A stretch of DNA of 48,977 nt from JBHICC01 sp046759385 (GTDB taxonomy: Bacteria; Pseudomonadota; Gammaproteobacteria; Acidiferrobacterales; SPGG2): contig JBHICC010000018.1 of NCBI GenBank assembly GCA_046759385.1, positions 1 through 48,977 on the forward strand, read 5' to 3'. Under the pieces are notes generated by a model that was not told the origin of the DNA, ran no database searches, and saw only the letters and a list, made by a program, of their open reading frames with translations. Shown here piece after piece: positions 9,524 through 18,582 of the stretch; the stretch's first letter is position 1; each line of letters opens with the position of its first letter. A program made the translations under genes and the position numbers.

Positions 9524-9928
9524 ATGGTGGCGCAGTTAAAGGTGATTTGTGAGGGACTCGCCGACGAGCATCGAACCATCATGGCCTTGGTGGATCGACT
9601 CAAACGGCATCGCACCGTCTTACACTTGGTGCCGATCCTTGAAGAATTGCACACTTTGCTGATCGGGCATTTTGCGCGTGAGCAGTTCCCCGGCGGGCTC
9701 TATGAAGCACTGGGACAACAGCGACCTGAGTATCATGACACCTTGCGCACGTTGATCAATGATCACTGTGTGATCCTTTCCTCGGCCCGGGCTGTGCTTG
9801 AGCGTGCGCGGGTGGCCAGCGAGGAAGATAGCGTCGATATCCTGAGTGAGGTGCAAGCGGTCATAGATAGCTTGGAGCAGCACGAGGAGAAAGAACACCA
9901 CTTGGCGGAAAAGATCCTAGGGCAGTGA
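9524..9928 (+). CDS. Hemerythrin HHE domain protein
   Basis: A predicted four-helix-bundle protein of 134 residues that binds a di-iron centre. The expected ligand pattern is present: His16 (DEH), His49-x3-Glu53 (HFARE), His81 (NDH) and His120-x3-Glu124 (HEEKE), followed by two more His. Such proteins sense or store O2, NO or iron, or protect iron centres. Which applies here is unknown. The ATG at 9524 is preceded by GGAGG (9514-9518) at good spacing, so I prefer it to an ATG 39 bases upstream. It is divergent from gdhB and sits 53 bases upstream of the acetoacetyl-CoA synthetase on the same strand, possibly in one transcript. Confidence 0.85.
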   Translation: MVAQLKVICEGLADEHRTIMALVDRLKRHRTVLHLVPILEELHTLLIGHFAREQFPGGLYEALGQQRPEYHDTLRTLINDHCVILSSARAVLERARVASEEDSVDILSEVQAVIDSLEQHEEKEHHLAEKILGQ

Positions 9929-9981
9929 AATACAATAATTGATCGTCGCGTCGCCACTGATCTCGAGTGAGGAAACAACCG

Positions 9982-11937
9982 TTGACTACACCGTTGTGGA
10001 CACCCTCGGAAGAGCGAATTCGCCGAGCGAACCTTACGCGTTTCATTGATTCGGTGCGTGGGCAGTGGGGCACAGCTATCACTGACTATGATGTGCTTTA
10101 TTCTTGGTCGGTTGATGAACCCGAGGAGTTTTGGCGTGCCCTCTGGAGCTTTACTGGGGTCATCGCGGAACGTCGAGGCGAAGTGGTCCTACGCGATGGC
10201 CACAAGATGCCTGGCGCGCAATGGTTTCCAGATGCACGACTGAACTTTGCCGAGAACCTGCTGCGTCGGTCTGATGACAGTCTCGCGATTGTGTTCTGGA
10301 GCGAAGACAAGGTTCAGCGTTCGATAACGTACCGTGCGTTGTACGATCAAGTATCGCAGCTTGCCCAAGCGCTACGTCACATCGGTGTACGTCAAGGCGA
10401 TCGGATCGCCGGCTATCTTCCTAACATGCCCGAAACCATAGTCGCGATGCTCGCGGCTGCATCCATCGGTGCCGTCTGGTCGTCGTGTTCACCGGATTTT
10501 GGTGTGCAAGGCGTGCTCGATCGCTTGGGACAGATCACGCCCAAGGTGTTGTTCAGTGCCGACGGCTACTTTTACAATGGCAAGGCGCACGACTCGTTGC
10601 AAAAGTTACGCGAGATTATTGTGGCTCTGCCATCCTTGGAACGTACGGTGGTCGTCCCTTATGTTACTGCTAACCCTGGTCTGGATGGCATCGACCACGC
10701 AGTCAGCTTAACGGCGTTCGTAAGAGATTTTTCGCCGCGAGCGATCGAATTCGAACGGCTGCCGTTCAACCATCCGCTCTATATTATGTATTCGTCCGGG
10801 ACGACCGGTGTTCCTAAGTGCATCGTGCATGGAGCGGGCGGTACGCTGGTCCAGCATCTGAAGGAACACGTGCTGCATGTAGACGTAAGGCATGGGGACC
10901 GCTTGTTCTATTTCACTACATGCGGATGGATGATGTGGAACTGGCTTGTCTCCGGTCTCGCGGCCGGCGCAACTTTGGTGCTTTACGATGGCTCCCCTTT
11001 TTATCCAAGCGGCAACGTGCTTTTCGATTACGCGGATGAGGCAGGTATAAACATATTCGGTACGTCCGCGAAGTATATCGATGCGGTGATCAAGGCTGGT
11101 CTGAAGCCTGCCAAGACACATGGGCTCAGATCGCTACGGACGATGTTGTCGACCGGCTCGCCGTTGGCTCCTGAGAGTTTTGACTTCGTCTACCAGACGA
11201 TCAAACCGGATGTTTGTCTGTCATCGATCTCCGGTGGCACCGATATCGTCTCGTGCTTCGCTTTGGGTAACCCGTTGCTGCCGGTGTGGCGCGGCGAACT
11301 GCAATGCCGCGGCCTGGGAATGCGGGTTGAGGTCTTCGATGATAGCGGAAGGTCCGTCAAAGGACAGAAGGGCGAGCTCGTATGCACGGCGCCGTTCCCA
11401 TCGATGCCAGTCGGCTTCTGGAATGACCCGGATGGTAAGAAATATCGCGCTGCCTATTTCGAGCGGTTTCCCGGTGTCTGGTGTCATGGCGATTACGTCG
11501 AGCTCACGGAGCACGACGGCATGATCATCTATGGTAGGTCGGACGCGATACTGAATCCTGGAGGCGTGCGCATTGGAACGGCGGAGATCTACCGGCAGGC
11601 AGAGCAGGTCGAGGAAGTAATAGAGAGTCTAGTCATTGGTCAACAGTGGCGGGGCGACGTTCGTGTGGTTCTATTCGTACGCTTACGCGACGGTGTTGCG
11701 CTCGACGATACGCTCATTGACAAAATCAAAGACCAGATCCGGCGGAACGCCACGCCCCGCCACGTGCCGGCAAAAGTGATCCAGATACAAGATATCCCCC
11801 GCACCAAGAGCGGCAAGATTGTCGAACTCGCCGTGCGCAACGTCGTGCACGGAGAACCGATCAAGAATAAGGAGGCCTTGGCTAACCCGGAGGCACTGGA
11901 TTTGTTTCGAGATCTTCCCGAGCTACAGATGGGCTGA
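9982..11937 (+). CDS. aacS: Acetoacetyl-CoA synthetase (acetoacetate-CoA ligase)
   Basis: An ANL-superfamily adenylating enzyme that converts acetoacetate, ATP and CoA to acetoacetyl-CoA. It has about 651 residues, the usual length. It has the AcsA/AacS N-terminal linker (WFPDARLNFAENLL), the AMP-binding P-loop YSSGTTGVPK (about residue 270), GGTDIVS in the family-specific acyl site, the GDYVELTEHDG hinge region, and the C-terminal IPRTKSGKIVE with the catalytic lysine. The start is uncertain. A TTG at 9982 (M-T-T-P) has AGGAAA 6 bases upstream, whereas an in-frame GTG at 9967 has no visible ribosome site. Function may be linked to the thiolase and the acetoacetate-forming BKACE at 29992-33288. 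Confidence 0.93.
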   Translation: MTTPLWTPSEERIRRANLTRFIDSVRGQWGTAITDYDVLYSWSVDEPEEFWRALWSFTGVIAERRGEVVLRDGHKMPGAQWFPDARLNFAENLLRRSDDSLAIVFWSEDKVQRSITYRALYDQVSQLAQALRHIGVRQGDRIAGYLPNMPETIVAMLAAASIGAVWSSCSPDFGVQGVLDRLGQITPKVLFSADGYFYNGKAHDSLQKLREIIVALPSLERTVVVPYVTANPGLDGIDHAVSLTAFVRDFSPRAIEFERLPFNHPLYIMYSSGTTGVPKCIVHGAGGTLVQHLKEHVLHVDVRHGDRLFYFTTCGWMMWNWLVSGLAAGATLVLYDGSPFYPSGNVLFDYADEAGINIFGTSAKYIDAVIKAGLKPAKTHGLRSLRTMLSTGSPLAPESFDFVYQTIKPDVCLSSISGGTDIVSCFALGNPLLPVWRGELQCRGLGMRVEVFDDSGRSVKGQKGELVCTAPFPSMPVGFWNDPDGKKYRAAYFERFPGVWCHGDYVELTEHDGMIIYGRSDAILNPGGVRIGTAEIYRQAEQVEEVIESLVIGQQWRGDVRVVLFVRLRDGVALDDTLIDKIKDQIRRNATPRHVPAKVIQIQDIPRTKSGKIVELAVRNVVHGEPIKNKEALANPEALDLFRDLPELQMG

Positions 11938-11967
11938 TAGCGGCTGGGGCTGCGTTTCGAAGTGGTT

Positions 11968-12642
11968 CTAGAATTCAGACCACATCTTTAGCAGGTTATT
12001 TTGGACGCTGACGAGTTCGGTATAGGTGTCACTGAGGCCTTCCTTAGCTTTGATTCGATCTGAAAGCGCGATCAGACTGGCGAGCAGGGCGCGCTGGTGC
12101 GGTGGCCTGATGAAAGACTGTATCCAAGTTATCGCCGCGTAGCGTGTGCCGCGCGTAACCGGGGTAACATAGTGTAGAACTTCGGACGGGTAACAAACGA
12201 TTGTCCCCTTGGCCTCCTTGATCTCGCGCGTTTCGCCCGAAGGAAAGTCGAGGGTTAACTCACCACCGTCATACTCGCTGGGATCGTTAAGAAAGATCGT
12301 TACCGATAGGTCAGTACGGATCTCGGGTGAACCCATAAACGCGGAGTCCGCGTGTTTACCGTAAAAGTCGCCGCCGCTGTATCTATTGAACTGTGGAACC
12401 TTGGCTTTGTAAGGAAGTGCCTTGCGCCGCAGCTCTCCATTCGTGAGCATCGTTTCGAGTAACAACTTTCCGTATTCGGCGGCGCGGGGATTATCTTTCT
12501 CTTTGATTTCTTCGTTTCTCTTGACTCGGCTGGCGTATTCAGCGTCGGCCGTTTCGCCAGGCAGCCAATCCAGACTGCTGAGGTCGGTCACAATCTGATC
12601 AGCGAGGGCATCCGACAGTAGATGCGGTATAGTAATGATCAT
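11968..12642 (-). CDS. Fe(II)/2-oxoglutarate-dependent PKHD-type hydroxylase, YbiX/PiuC family
   Basis: A predicted cytoplasmic non-haem iron oxygenase of 224 residues, matching the YbiX/PiuC family in length. The iron triad is visible as His97-x-Asp99 (GKHADS) and His157 (EVLHYV). Arg167 ten residues later binds 2-oxoglutarate. The C-terminal 40 residues (from HQRALLASL) form the helical PKHD C-terminal domain of this family. In Pseudomonas, PiuC sits with an iron-siderophore receptor, but no receptor is nearby here. The physiological substrate of the family is unresolved. It is the first of three unrelated Fe(II)-dependent oxygenases in a 2.7-kb stretch and is divergent from the JmjC gene, 94 bases apart. 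Confidence 0.92.
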   Translation of the reverse strand: MIITIPHLLSDALADQIVTDLSSLDWLPGETADAEYASRVKRNEEIKEKDNPRAAEYGKLLLETMLTNGELRRKALPYKAKVPQFNRYSGGDFYGKHADSAFMGSPEIRTDLSVTIFLNDPSEYDGGELTLDFPSGETREIKEAKGTIVCYPSEVLHYVTPVTRGTRYAAITWIQSFIRPPHQRALLASLIALSDRIKAKEGLSDTYTELVSVQNNLLKMWSEF

Positions 12643-12736
12643 TATTACCTATAACCTACGGGCACGCGGCGCTGCGTCGATATACTAGCTGTCGCTAACC
12701 ACTTGTGCCAAGCTCCACAATTTACGCTAGTTGTGA

Positions 12737-13975
12737 TTGCTTGACCAGTATGCTGATGTGAAAGTCGCCTTCAACAAAAACAGGGGACTGACCTTTCGCG
12801 AGCTCCTCGCGCCGATGCAGGCAGAGGAGTTTTTTGACAATGCCTACAGAAAATTGGCCGTTCATATTCCGGGTCATCGAGACAAACTGCGGCACGTGTT
12901 CTCGTGGGAGGAGTTCAACCTGTTGCTGAACAGTGCCACACTGTGGTCTCACCAATGCATGAAGATGGTGCTTGTGGGCCGAGACCTAACAGCAGAGGAG
13001 TTTTGTACTCCAGGTCGCACGCGCGACGGTGTGCAAGGGATGCTTCCTGATCCGAACCGCGTCACAGGGTTTTTGCAAAAGGGCGCGACATTGATTCTCG
13101 ATTTGGTGGAGCGCCTGTCACCGGGAATTGCTGCCGTCGCTGCATCCTTAGAGATGATGGCAGGCGCCCCCGCCGTCTGTAACGCTTATTGTTCTTGGCG
13201 CGCTCGCCAAGGGTTTTCCTCTCATTTCGATAGCACCGACGTTTTTGTATTACACATAGAGGGACAGAAGACCTGGCATCTGTATGAGGGTCGTTTCCCG
13301 TACCCAGTCGATGGATCAGCGCACAATTACACTACGCTTTCACCCGAAGAACGTATAAGCCGACGCGGAAAGCTACTCAAGGAGGTCGTGATGAAGCCGG
13401 GCGACATCCTATATATTCCACGGGGTCAGTATCATGACGCCATCGCTGCGAGCGATGCGTGTCTGCATCTGAGCTTTGGGCTGATCCTACCGACTGGACA
13501 CGACTTTCTGCGCATCCTGGTCCGTTCCTTGCTTGACGATCCGCTATTCCGCCAAGAACTTCCGCACTTCGATGACGCCGAGGCATATGCGGGCCAGCTC
13601 TCCGCACTAGCGCGGCGGCTTCATCAGATCATCACTGACGCAGAGACGGTGAAGCAGGCGCGGCGTGATCACCGCGAGCGTGCTTTGCGTGACTGCGTCC
13701 GCCGCTTTCATCTGCCAGCGCGTGAGCCGCCCGCGTTTTACCGAGTTTGCTGGATCGATGCAGAGCTAGGGCTTCGGGGGGACCAGGCGGTGCTCAAGAC
13801 GCGCGTGGTCGAAAAGGGACTTTCGGCAAAGGAGACAAAACTTGCAACGTGGATACTGGCCCATGATTATTTTTCTTCAGATCAGCTTGCAGAGGCGTTT
13901 GCGGAGAACGGATTGGACTGGCTCGAAGTCGCTGTCGATGAGTTTATCACTGCCGGTTTGATCGACCCGCTCTAG
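12737..13975 (+). CDS. JmjC/cupin Fe(II)/2-oxoglutarate oxygenase, RoxA/NO66-like
   Basis: A 412-residue protein with the architecture of ribosomal oxygenases such as E. coli RoxA (YcfD). A short N-terminal segment (LTFRELLAPMQAEEF, like the family LxxLLxPxxxxxF) is followed by a JmjC core. The core has HFDSTDVFVLHIEGQKTW (His163, Asp165) and PGDILYIPRGQYHDA (His233). A helical/winged-helix C-terminus covers about residues 290-412. RoxA hydroxylates an arginine of ribosomal protein L16; this protein is only distantly similar and its substrate is unknown. The start is poorly defined: TTG at 12737 or GTG at 12758, neither with a clear ribosome site. It runs convergently into the next oxygenase gene, 4 bases apart. 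Confidence 0.85.
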   Translation: MLDQYADVKVAFNKNRGLTFRELLAPMQAEEFFDNAYRKLAVHIPGHRDKLRHVFSWEEFNLLLNSATLWSHQCMKMVLVGRDLTAEEFCTPGRTRDGVQGMLPDPNRVTGFLQKGATLILDLVERLSPGIAAVAASLEMMAGAPAVCNAYCSWRARQGFSSHFDSTDVFVLHIEGQKTWHLYEGRFPYPVDGSAHNYTTLSPEERISRRGKLLKEVVMKPGDILYIPRGQYHDAIAASDACLHLSFGLILPTGHDFLRILVRSLLDDPLFRQELPHFDDAEAYAGQLSALARRLHQIITDAETVKQARRDHRERALRDCVRRFHLPAREPPAFYRVCWIDAELGLRGDQAVLKTRVVEKGLSAKETKLATWILAHDYFSSDQLAEAFAENGLDWLEVAVDEFITAGLIDPL

Positions 13976-13979
13976 CGCG

Positions 13980-14657
13980 TCACTGCTGCCTTTTTACCCA
14001 CGCGTTGTAGGCAACGACTATGCGTTCGGTTTGGCCGACGTAGGGCAGCACTTCATGCATTAGCCACGAGGGAAACATAACGAGCTGACCGGCTTTGTGT
14101 ATGAAGTATACCGGCCGCGTGTTAAAGCCCGGAACGAAACGCTCGTTCCCTGGATCGACGTGCATAAACGCTGCTCCCCGAGGATCATAGAACTTTACTG
14201 CCCCGCTCTCAGGTCGTCCTTCGACCGCGTCTCCCGGACACACACAATAAATTCCTGACCAAGATGCGTCGGGATGGTAATGAATGGACTGATAGCCGCC
14301 GTAGCGGGTGATGTGGAACCAAGAATGATAGTGGAACGTTAATCCCCGCATTTGTTCCGCGTCGTACTCGTTCACGGTAGCAATGAGGTCACGTAGCAAT
14401 ACGTTACACGCACGCGCGAGCGTGCGCACGGGTGGGTCGGGCCAGTTAAACAGGTCAAAGGAGCTTTCAAAAACATCGCCGACCTGCGTCGGAATGCGCA
14501 TTGGATTGCGGTGTTTGTCGCCGTCTTTTTCCTTGCTCAGGAAAAGCTCGGCCAGTTCCTGATTGAGTGCCTCGATCTGCGGTAATGTTGCGGTCACGAT
14601 GGGGGTAGCAAAATAGCTCCCGATATCTGCGTCTACCCGTGTAGCGTCATCGCTCAT
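13980..14657 (-). CDS. Putative 2OG-Fe(II) oxygenase, TIGR02466-like
   Basis: A 225-residue double-stranded beta-helix oxygenase of the poorly characterised TIGR02466 type. The motif HYHPDASWSGIY carries His128-x-Asp130 (with an extra His126). The second motif, FPSWLMHEV, supplies His201, and Arg212 (QTERIVVAYN) would bind 2-oxoglutarate. The conserved SGAVKFYDPR segment lies between them. I chose the ATG at 14657 because GGGGGCG lies upstream at suitable spacing. A TTG two codons earlier is also open. Family members occur in marine bacteria and phages with unknown substrates. It is the third Fe(II) oxygenase of the cluster and converges on the JmjC gene. Confidence 0.85.
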   Translation of the reverse strand: MSDDATRVDADIGSYFATPIVTATLPQIEALNQELAELFLSKEKDGDKHRNPMRIPTQVGDVFESSFDLFNWPDPPVRTLARACNVLLRDLIATVNEYDAEQMRGLTFHYHSWFHITRYGGYQSIHYHPDASWSGIYCVCPGDAVEGRPESGAVKFYDPRGAAFMHVDPGNERFVPGFNTRPVYFIHKAGQLVMFPSWLMHEVLPYVGQTERIVVAYNAWVKRQQ

Positions 14658-14730
14658 GAGCAATCGCCCCCGCTTTGCGTTGCGTGCGCACAGTGAAGGT
14701 GGAAATCATAGCGCGCACGTATTCCTCGTG

Positions 14731-14754
14731 CACGGTCGGTGCGCCTAGACCGTG
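14731..14754 (-). terminator. Inverted repeat downstream of aapP
   Basis: CACGGTC at 14731-14737 pairs with GACCGTG at 14748-14754 around a 10-base loop. It lies about 30 bases beyond the aapP stop on the minus strand. No T-run follows, so it is a possible weak or Rho-assisted terminator of the aap operon. Confidence 0.35.
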
Positions 14755-14784
14755 TCTAAACGTGGCTACTGTCACGCTCGGCGT

Positions 14785-15567
14785 TTAATGGTGCAGGATT
14801 TGACTGAGAAACAGCTTGGTACGATCTGAACGTGGATTGTTAAAGAATTCCTCGGGATTGTTCTCTTCGATAATCTGACCCTCGTCCATGAAGATCACGC
14901 GATTGGCGACGGTTTTCGCAAAGCCCATCTCGTGCGTGACGCAAAGCATAGTCATGCCACTCTCGGCAAGCTCGACCATCACGTCCAGCACTTCTTTGAT
15001 CATCTCCGGATCCAGGGCAGACGTGGGCTCGTCGAAAAGCATGACTTTGGGATTCATGCATAAGGAGCGGGCGATTGCCACGCGCTGCTGCTGCCCGCCT
15101 GAGAGCTGACCCGGATATTTCTTCGCCTGCTCGGGAATCTTCACCCGCTCGAGAAGTTTCATGGCGGTTTCCTCGGCCTCGCGACGCGGCATCTGGCGCA
15201 CCCAGATCGGCGCCAACGCCAAGTTCTCGATTACACTGAGATGTGGGAACAGGTTGAAATGCTGGAAAACCATGCCGACCTCGCGGCGGATCTGTTCGAC
15301 GTGCTTGAGGTCGCCGGTCAACTCGGTGCCTTCGACCACGATCTGTCCCCGTTGGTGCTCCTCGAGCCGGTTGATACAGCGGATCAACGTCGACTTCCCG
15401 GACCCGGAGGGTCCGCAGATAACGATGCGCTCACCTTTATTGACCGTCAGATTGATGTCCTTGAGCACATGGAACTGGCCGTACCATTTGTGCACGTCGA
15501 TCATCTGGATCATGATCTCTGCCGAGACCGTCATGCGCTTGGTCGGTTTACGCGCCTCTTCGGCCAT
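14785..15567 (-). CDS. aapP: General L-amino acid ABC transporter ATP-binding protein AapP
   Basis: ATPase of the polar amino acid importer (glutamate, aspartate, glutamine and others). It has 260 residues. Motifs: Walker A GPSGSGKST (about residue 52), Q-loop VFQHFNLFPHLSV, signature LSGGQQQRVAIARSL, Walker B VMLFDEPTSALDPEM and switch LCVTHEMGFAKTV. The last is typical of the GlnQ/AapP/BztD family. The first 18 residues, before MIQMIDVHKWYG, are a variable polar leader. The ATG at 15567 has GGAGG (about 7 bases upstream), so I keep it. It is the last gene of aapJQMP, 41 bases after aapM. Confidence 0.95.
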   Translation of the reverse strand: MAEEARKPTKRMTVSAEIMIQMIDVHKWYGQFHVLKDINLTVNKGERIVICGPSGSGKSTLIRCINRLEEHQRGQIVVEGTELTGDLKHVEQIRREVGMVFQHFNLFPHLSVIENLALAPIWVRQMPRREAEETAMKLLERVKIPEQAKKYPGQLSGGQQQRVAIARSLCMNPKVMLFDEPTSALDPEMIKEVLDVMVELAESGMTMLCVTHEMGFAKTVANRVIFMDEGQIIEENNPEEFFNNPRSDRTKLFLSQILHH

Positions 15568-15608
15568 TTTGCCCTCCTCGTTGTCTGCTCAAGCGTTTAG
15601 AAATTCGA

Positions 15609-17333
15609 CTAGTGACCGGTGTGGAGCTTCCTCTCCAGGTACTGGCTGTAGCGCGACATGGTGAAGCAAAAGATCCAGAAGCCAAACCCGACGAAGACAT
15701 AGCCTTCGACGGCGAAACCAAGCCACTTGGGGTTCGTCGCTGCAAGCTGGGCCATACCGAGAAAATCGAACAAGCCGATGATGAGCACCAAGGTAGTGTC
15801 CTTGAACAGTCCGATAAACGTGTTGACGATGCCAGGGATCACCAGTTTCAATGCCTGCGGCAACACGATGAATCCCATCATCTTCGGGTAACTCAGGCCC
15901 AGTGCCTGCGCGGCCTCGTATTGACCCTTGGGGATTGCCTGTAAGCCGCCGCGCACCACTTCGGCCATATAGGCCGCGGAGAAGAGCATGACGCCGATCA
16001 ACGCTCGCAACAGTTTGTCGAAGGTCAGTCCTTCCGGCATGAAAAGCGGAAACATCACCGACGACATGAATAGCACGGTAATCAATGGCACACCGCGCCA
16101 AAACTCGATAAAGCCGACACAGACGGCCCTGATAATTGGCATGTTCGAACGACGACCCAGAGCCAGCACAATGCCCATAGGCAAGGAGGCGACGATACCG
16201 ACAAGGGCGATCACCAAGGTCAGAAACAGCCCACCCCATAGCGGCGTCTCGACCTCGGGCAAGGTCGTCGCTTGGATACCGGCGAATAAAGGTTTGACGT
16301 TCGCCGTCCAGTCAAGGCTGCCAAAGTTGAGAAAATCCGGTGGCCCTGCGAACACGAAATAGGCGATGACCAGATAAGCCGGCAGCAGTAGCCGTGCCAG
16401 CCGACCGGGCAGGCCGGCTTGAGCGCCGTAACCCCACGGGCACACGGCCGCGAGCGCGAATGCGGCTGCGGTGAGCGCCATCGCCGCTGGCGGCGATGAC
16501 CCCGCGATTTCATCCCATGCCCACAACGGCAGCAGGAATCCGATATAGGCGAGGATGGCAACTGCCACGGCGAGCGGCCAGAAGTTCTCCGCAATCACCG
16601 TGCGCCATGGCGATAGCATCAACCCCGCCGCCAGTGCAACCGCCGGCACGGTAGCGAGCATCACGCCGACGACAGCCGCCCCGGCCGGTGCACCGTAAAG
16701 CAAGCCCGCGGTCCACGTGGACGGCGCGGACAAACCCCAAAGCGGCAGCAGAATCAAAAGGATGACTGAAACGACCGCGCTGCGCTCGCGCCATACGCCG
16801 AGAAGCGGCAGCAGCGCGAGTATCCCGAGCGCCAGCGCCGAGATCTCCATGATCCGATACGGCCACGCTTCCACCGTTTCCCTCGAGAGCCCGGCGAACA
16901 GATACACCGCGATTGCCGGATACACCACCAGCAGGAACACCGCGACCCAATGCTTCCAGCGGAAGCGCGGAATAAACAGCGGGATCATCGCGGCGACGAG
17001 CAATACACCGGCGGTGTAGATCCGCCAAAGTTCTTCCTCGGGGTAGCGCCCAACCATGAGCTGTTTAAACCAGACATGAATGAACACCCAGCAAGCGCCC
17101 TCACGGCTGCAGGCCTCACGCGTATCACCGACCCAATCCGCATCGATGAAGACCCACTGCATGACTGGCGGCACCGCCAGATAGAGCAGGTAAAGCGCGA
17201 AGCCCGTCAGCCCCACGTTTACCCACGACGAGAACAGGTTCTGCCGCAACCAACCGATTACGCCGACGGTGGTCACCGGTGGCGGCAGATCGGGATGCTT
17301 ACCGGGCTCGTAGTGCCGTGTCTGCTCGCTCAT
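15609..17333 (-). CDS. aapM: General L-amino acid ABC transporter permease AapM, enlarged
   Basis: Membrane subunit of the Aap importer. The C-terminal 230 residues are a standard His/Glu/Gln/Arg-type permease domain: GGLFLTLVIALVGIVASLPMGI, WRGVPLITVLFMSSVMFPLF, and the EAA loop AEVVRGGLQAIPKGQYEAAQALGLSY. The N-terminal part has the AapM-specific segment with a Cys pair (EACSREGACWVFIH, about 75-90). At 574 residues it is much longer than usual AapM proteins (roughly 365-430). The surplus lies between about residues 115 and 330 as extra hydrophobic segments rich in Ala, Leu and Pro, suggesting several added membrane spans. It starts 3 bases after the aapQ stop. Confidence 0.92.
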   Translation of the reverse strand: MSEQTRHYEPGKHPDLPPPVTTVGVIGWLRQNLFSSWVNVGLTGFALYLLYLAVPPVMQWVFIDADWVGDTREACSREGACWVFIHVWFKQLMVGRYPEEELWRIYTAGVLLVAAMIPLFIPRFRWKHWVAVFLLVVYPAIAVYLFAGLSRETVEAWPYRIMEISALALGILALLPLLGVWRERSAVVSVILLILLPLWGLSAPSTWTAGLLYGAPAGAAVVGVMLATVPAVALAAGLMLSPWRTVIAENFWPLAVAVAILAYIGFLLPLWAWDEIAGSSPPAAMALTAAAFALAAVCPWGYGAQAGLPGRLARLLLPAYLVIAYFVFAGPPDFLNFGSLDWTANVKPLFAGIQATTLPEVETPLWGGLFLTLVIALVGIVASLPMGIVLALGRRSNMPIIRAVCVGFIEFWRGVPLITVLFMSSVMFPLFMPEGLTFDKLLRALIGVMLFSAAYMAEVVRGGLQAIPKGQYEAAQALGLSYPKMMGFIVLPQALKLVIPGIVNTFIGLFKDTTLVLIIGLFDFLGMAQLAATNPKWLGFAVEGYVFVGFGFWIFCFTMSRYSQYLERKLHTGH

Positions 17334-17336
17334 GGC

Positions 17337-18539
17337 TTATCGTTCTACCAGTGCCATCTTTTTGTTGTACCAGTTCATGAACCCCGAGATCAGCAGGCTC
17401 AAGGTGAGATAAACCGCCATGGTGATGCCGATAATCTCCACCGCTTGCCCAGTCTGCATCAGTACGGTGCCAGCAAACACCAGCACGAGGTCGGGGTAAG
17501 CGATGGCCGCGGCCAGCGACGAGTTCTTCGTGAGGTTCAGATACTGGCTAGTGAGTGGCGGGATGATGATCCGAAGCGCCTGTGGAATGATGACCAGTCG
17601 CAAGGTCGGTCCGGGCCGCAACCCGACAGCGTAAGCAGCCTCGCTCTGCCCGTGACTGACGCCCATGATGCCGGCGCGCACGATCTCGGCGATGAACGAT
17701 GCCGTATAGGTCGAAAGCGCTAGGACTAGTGCGACAAATTCCGGAATCAACTCCATGCCGCCCCTGAAATTGAATCCTTTGAGAACTGGGTAGTCCCAGG
17801 CCAGCGGAAATCCCATGACGGCGGCCGCCAGCAACGGTAGACCAAGCAGAATCCCGATGGAGGCGTAAATCGTATGAAACTGCTGGCCGGTTTTCTCCTG
17901 CCGCTTGCGCGCCCAACGGGCGAGGAAAATCACGGCGACGATGGCGACGACGAACGCGATGGGGATCGCCACGAACCCCGGCTCGAAGATCGGCTGCGGT
18001 GAGAAAAGGCCGCGATTGTTGAGAAAGAACGTCTCGAACAAGGATGCGCTTTGACGCGGGCCCGGCAATGTTCTTAGCACCGCGAAATACCAGAAGAACA
18101 GCTGCAGCAGCAACGGGATATTGCGTAAGGTTTCGATGTAAACCGCGGCCAGCTTGGCGATCAACCAGTTCGTGGAAAGCCGCGCGACCCCGATGATGAA
18201 GCCAAGAATCGTGGCGAAAACGACGCCAATGACCGAGACCAGGATGGTGTTGATCAAGCCGACGACGAAAGCGCGAAAATAAGTGTTTTCCTCGGCATAC
18301 TCGATCAGGCTCATCGAGATGCTGAAGCCAGCGGTCTTGCCGAGAAAATCAAAGCCCGAGGCGATGCCCTGCCGGGCCAGGTTGGCGAGCGTGTTATTGA
18401 CCAGGAAAATGCAGACCAGGATGATGCCGCCAAGCACCAGCGCCTGGAAAAACAAGGCGCGATAGCGAGGATCGTTCCAGATCGGTGGCTTTGCTGGCGG
18501 CTTAGCCAGTTCCAGGGCTTCTCTTTTTTCCGCGGCCAA
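17337..18539 (-). CDS. aapQ: General L-amino acid ABC transporter permease AapQ
   Basis: First membrane subunit of the Aap importer, 400 residues as usual. It shows the AapQ N-terminus (NDPRYRALFFQ, then a membrane span), FLGKTAGFSISMSLI, the permease core beginning VVGLINTILVSVIGVVFATILGF, the ETLRNIPLLLQLFFWYF motif, and the EAA loop AEIVRAGIMGVSHGQSEAAYAVGL. The start codon appears to be TTG at 18539, since GGAGG sits 6 bases upstream. An ATG 4 bases earlier is out of frame. The gap of about 100 bases to aapJ holds a strong hairpin, consistent with lower permease than binding-protein expression. Confidence 0.94.
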   Translation of the reverse strand: MAAEKREALELAKPPAKPPIWNDPRYRALFFQALVLGGIILVCIFLVNNTLANLARQGIASGFDFLGKTAGFSISMSLIEYAEENTYFRAFVVGLINTILVSVIGVVFATILGFIIGVARLSTNWLIAKLAAVYIETLRNIPLLLQLFFWYFAVLRTLPGPRQSASLFETFFLNNRGLFSPQPIFEPGFVAIPIAFVVAIVAVIFLARWARKRQEKTGQQFHTIYASIGILLGLPLLAAAVMGFPLAWDYPVLKGFNFRGGMELIPEFVALVLALSTYTASFIAEIVRAGIMGVSHGQSEAAYAVGLRPGPTLRLVIIPQALRIIIPPLTSQYLNLTKNSSLAAAIAYPDLVLVFAGTVLMQTGQAVEIIGITMAVYLTLSLLISGFMNWYNKKMALVER

Positions 18540-18582
18540 GCATTGCCTCCGGATTTATCGTTGGATCGAGAAGCGAAGGTAA

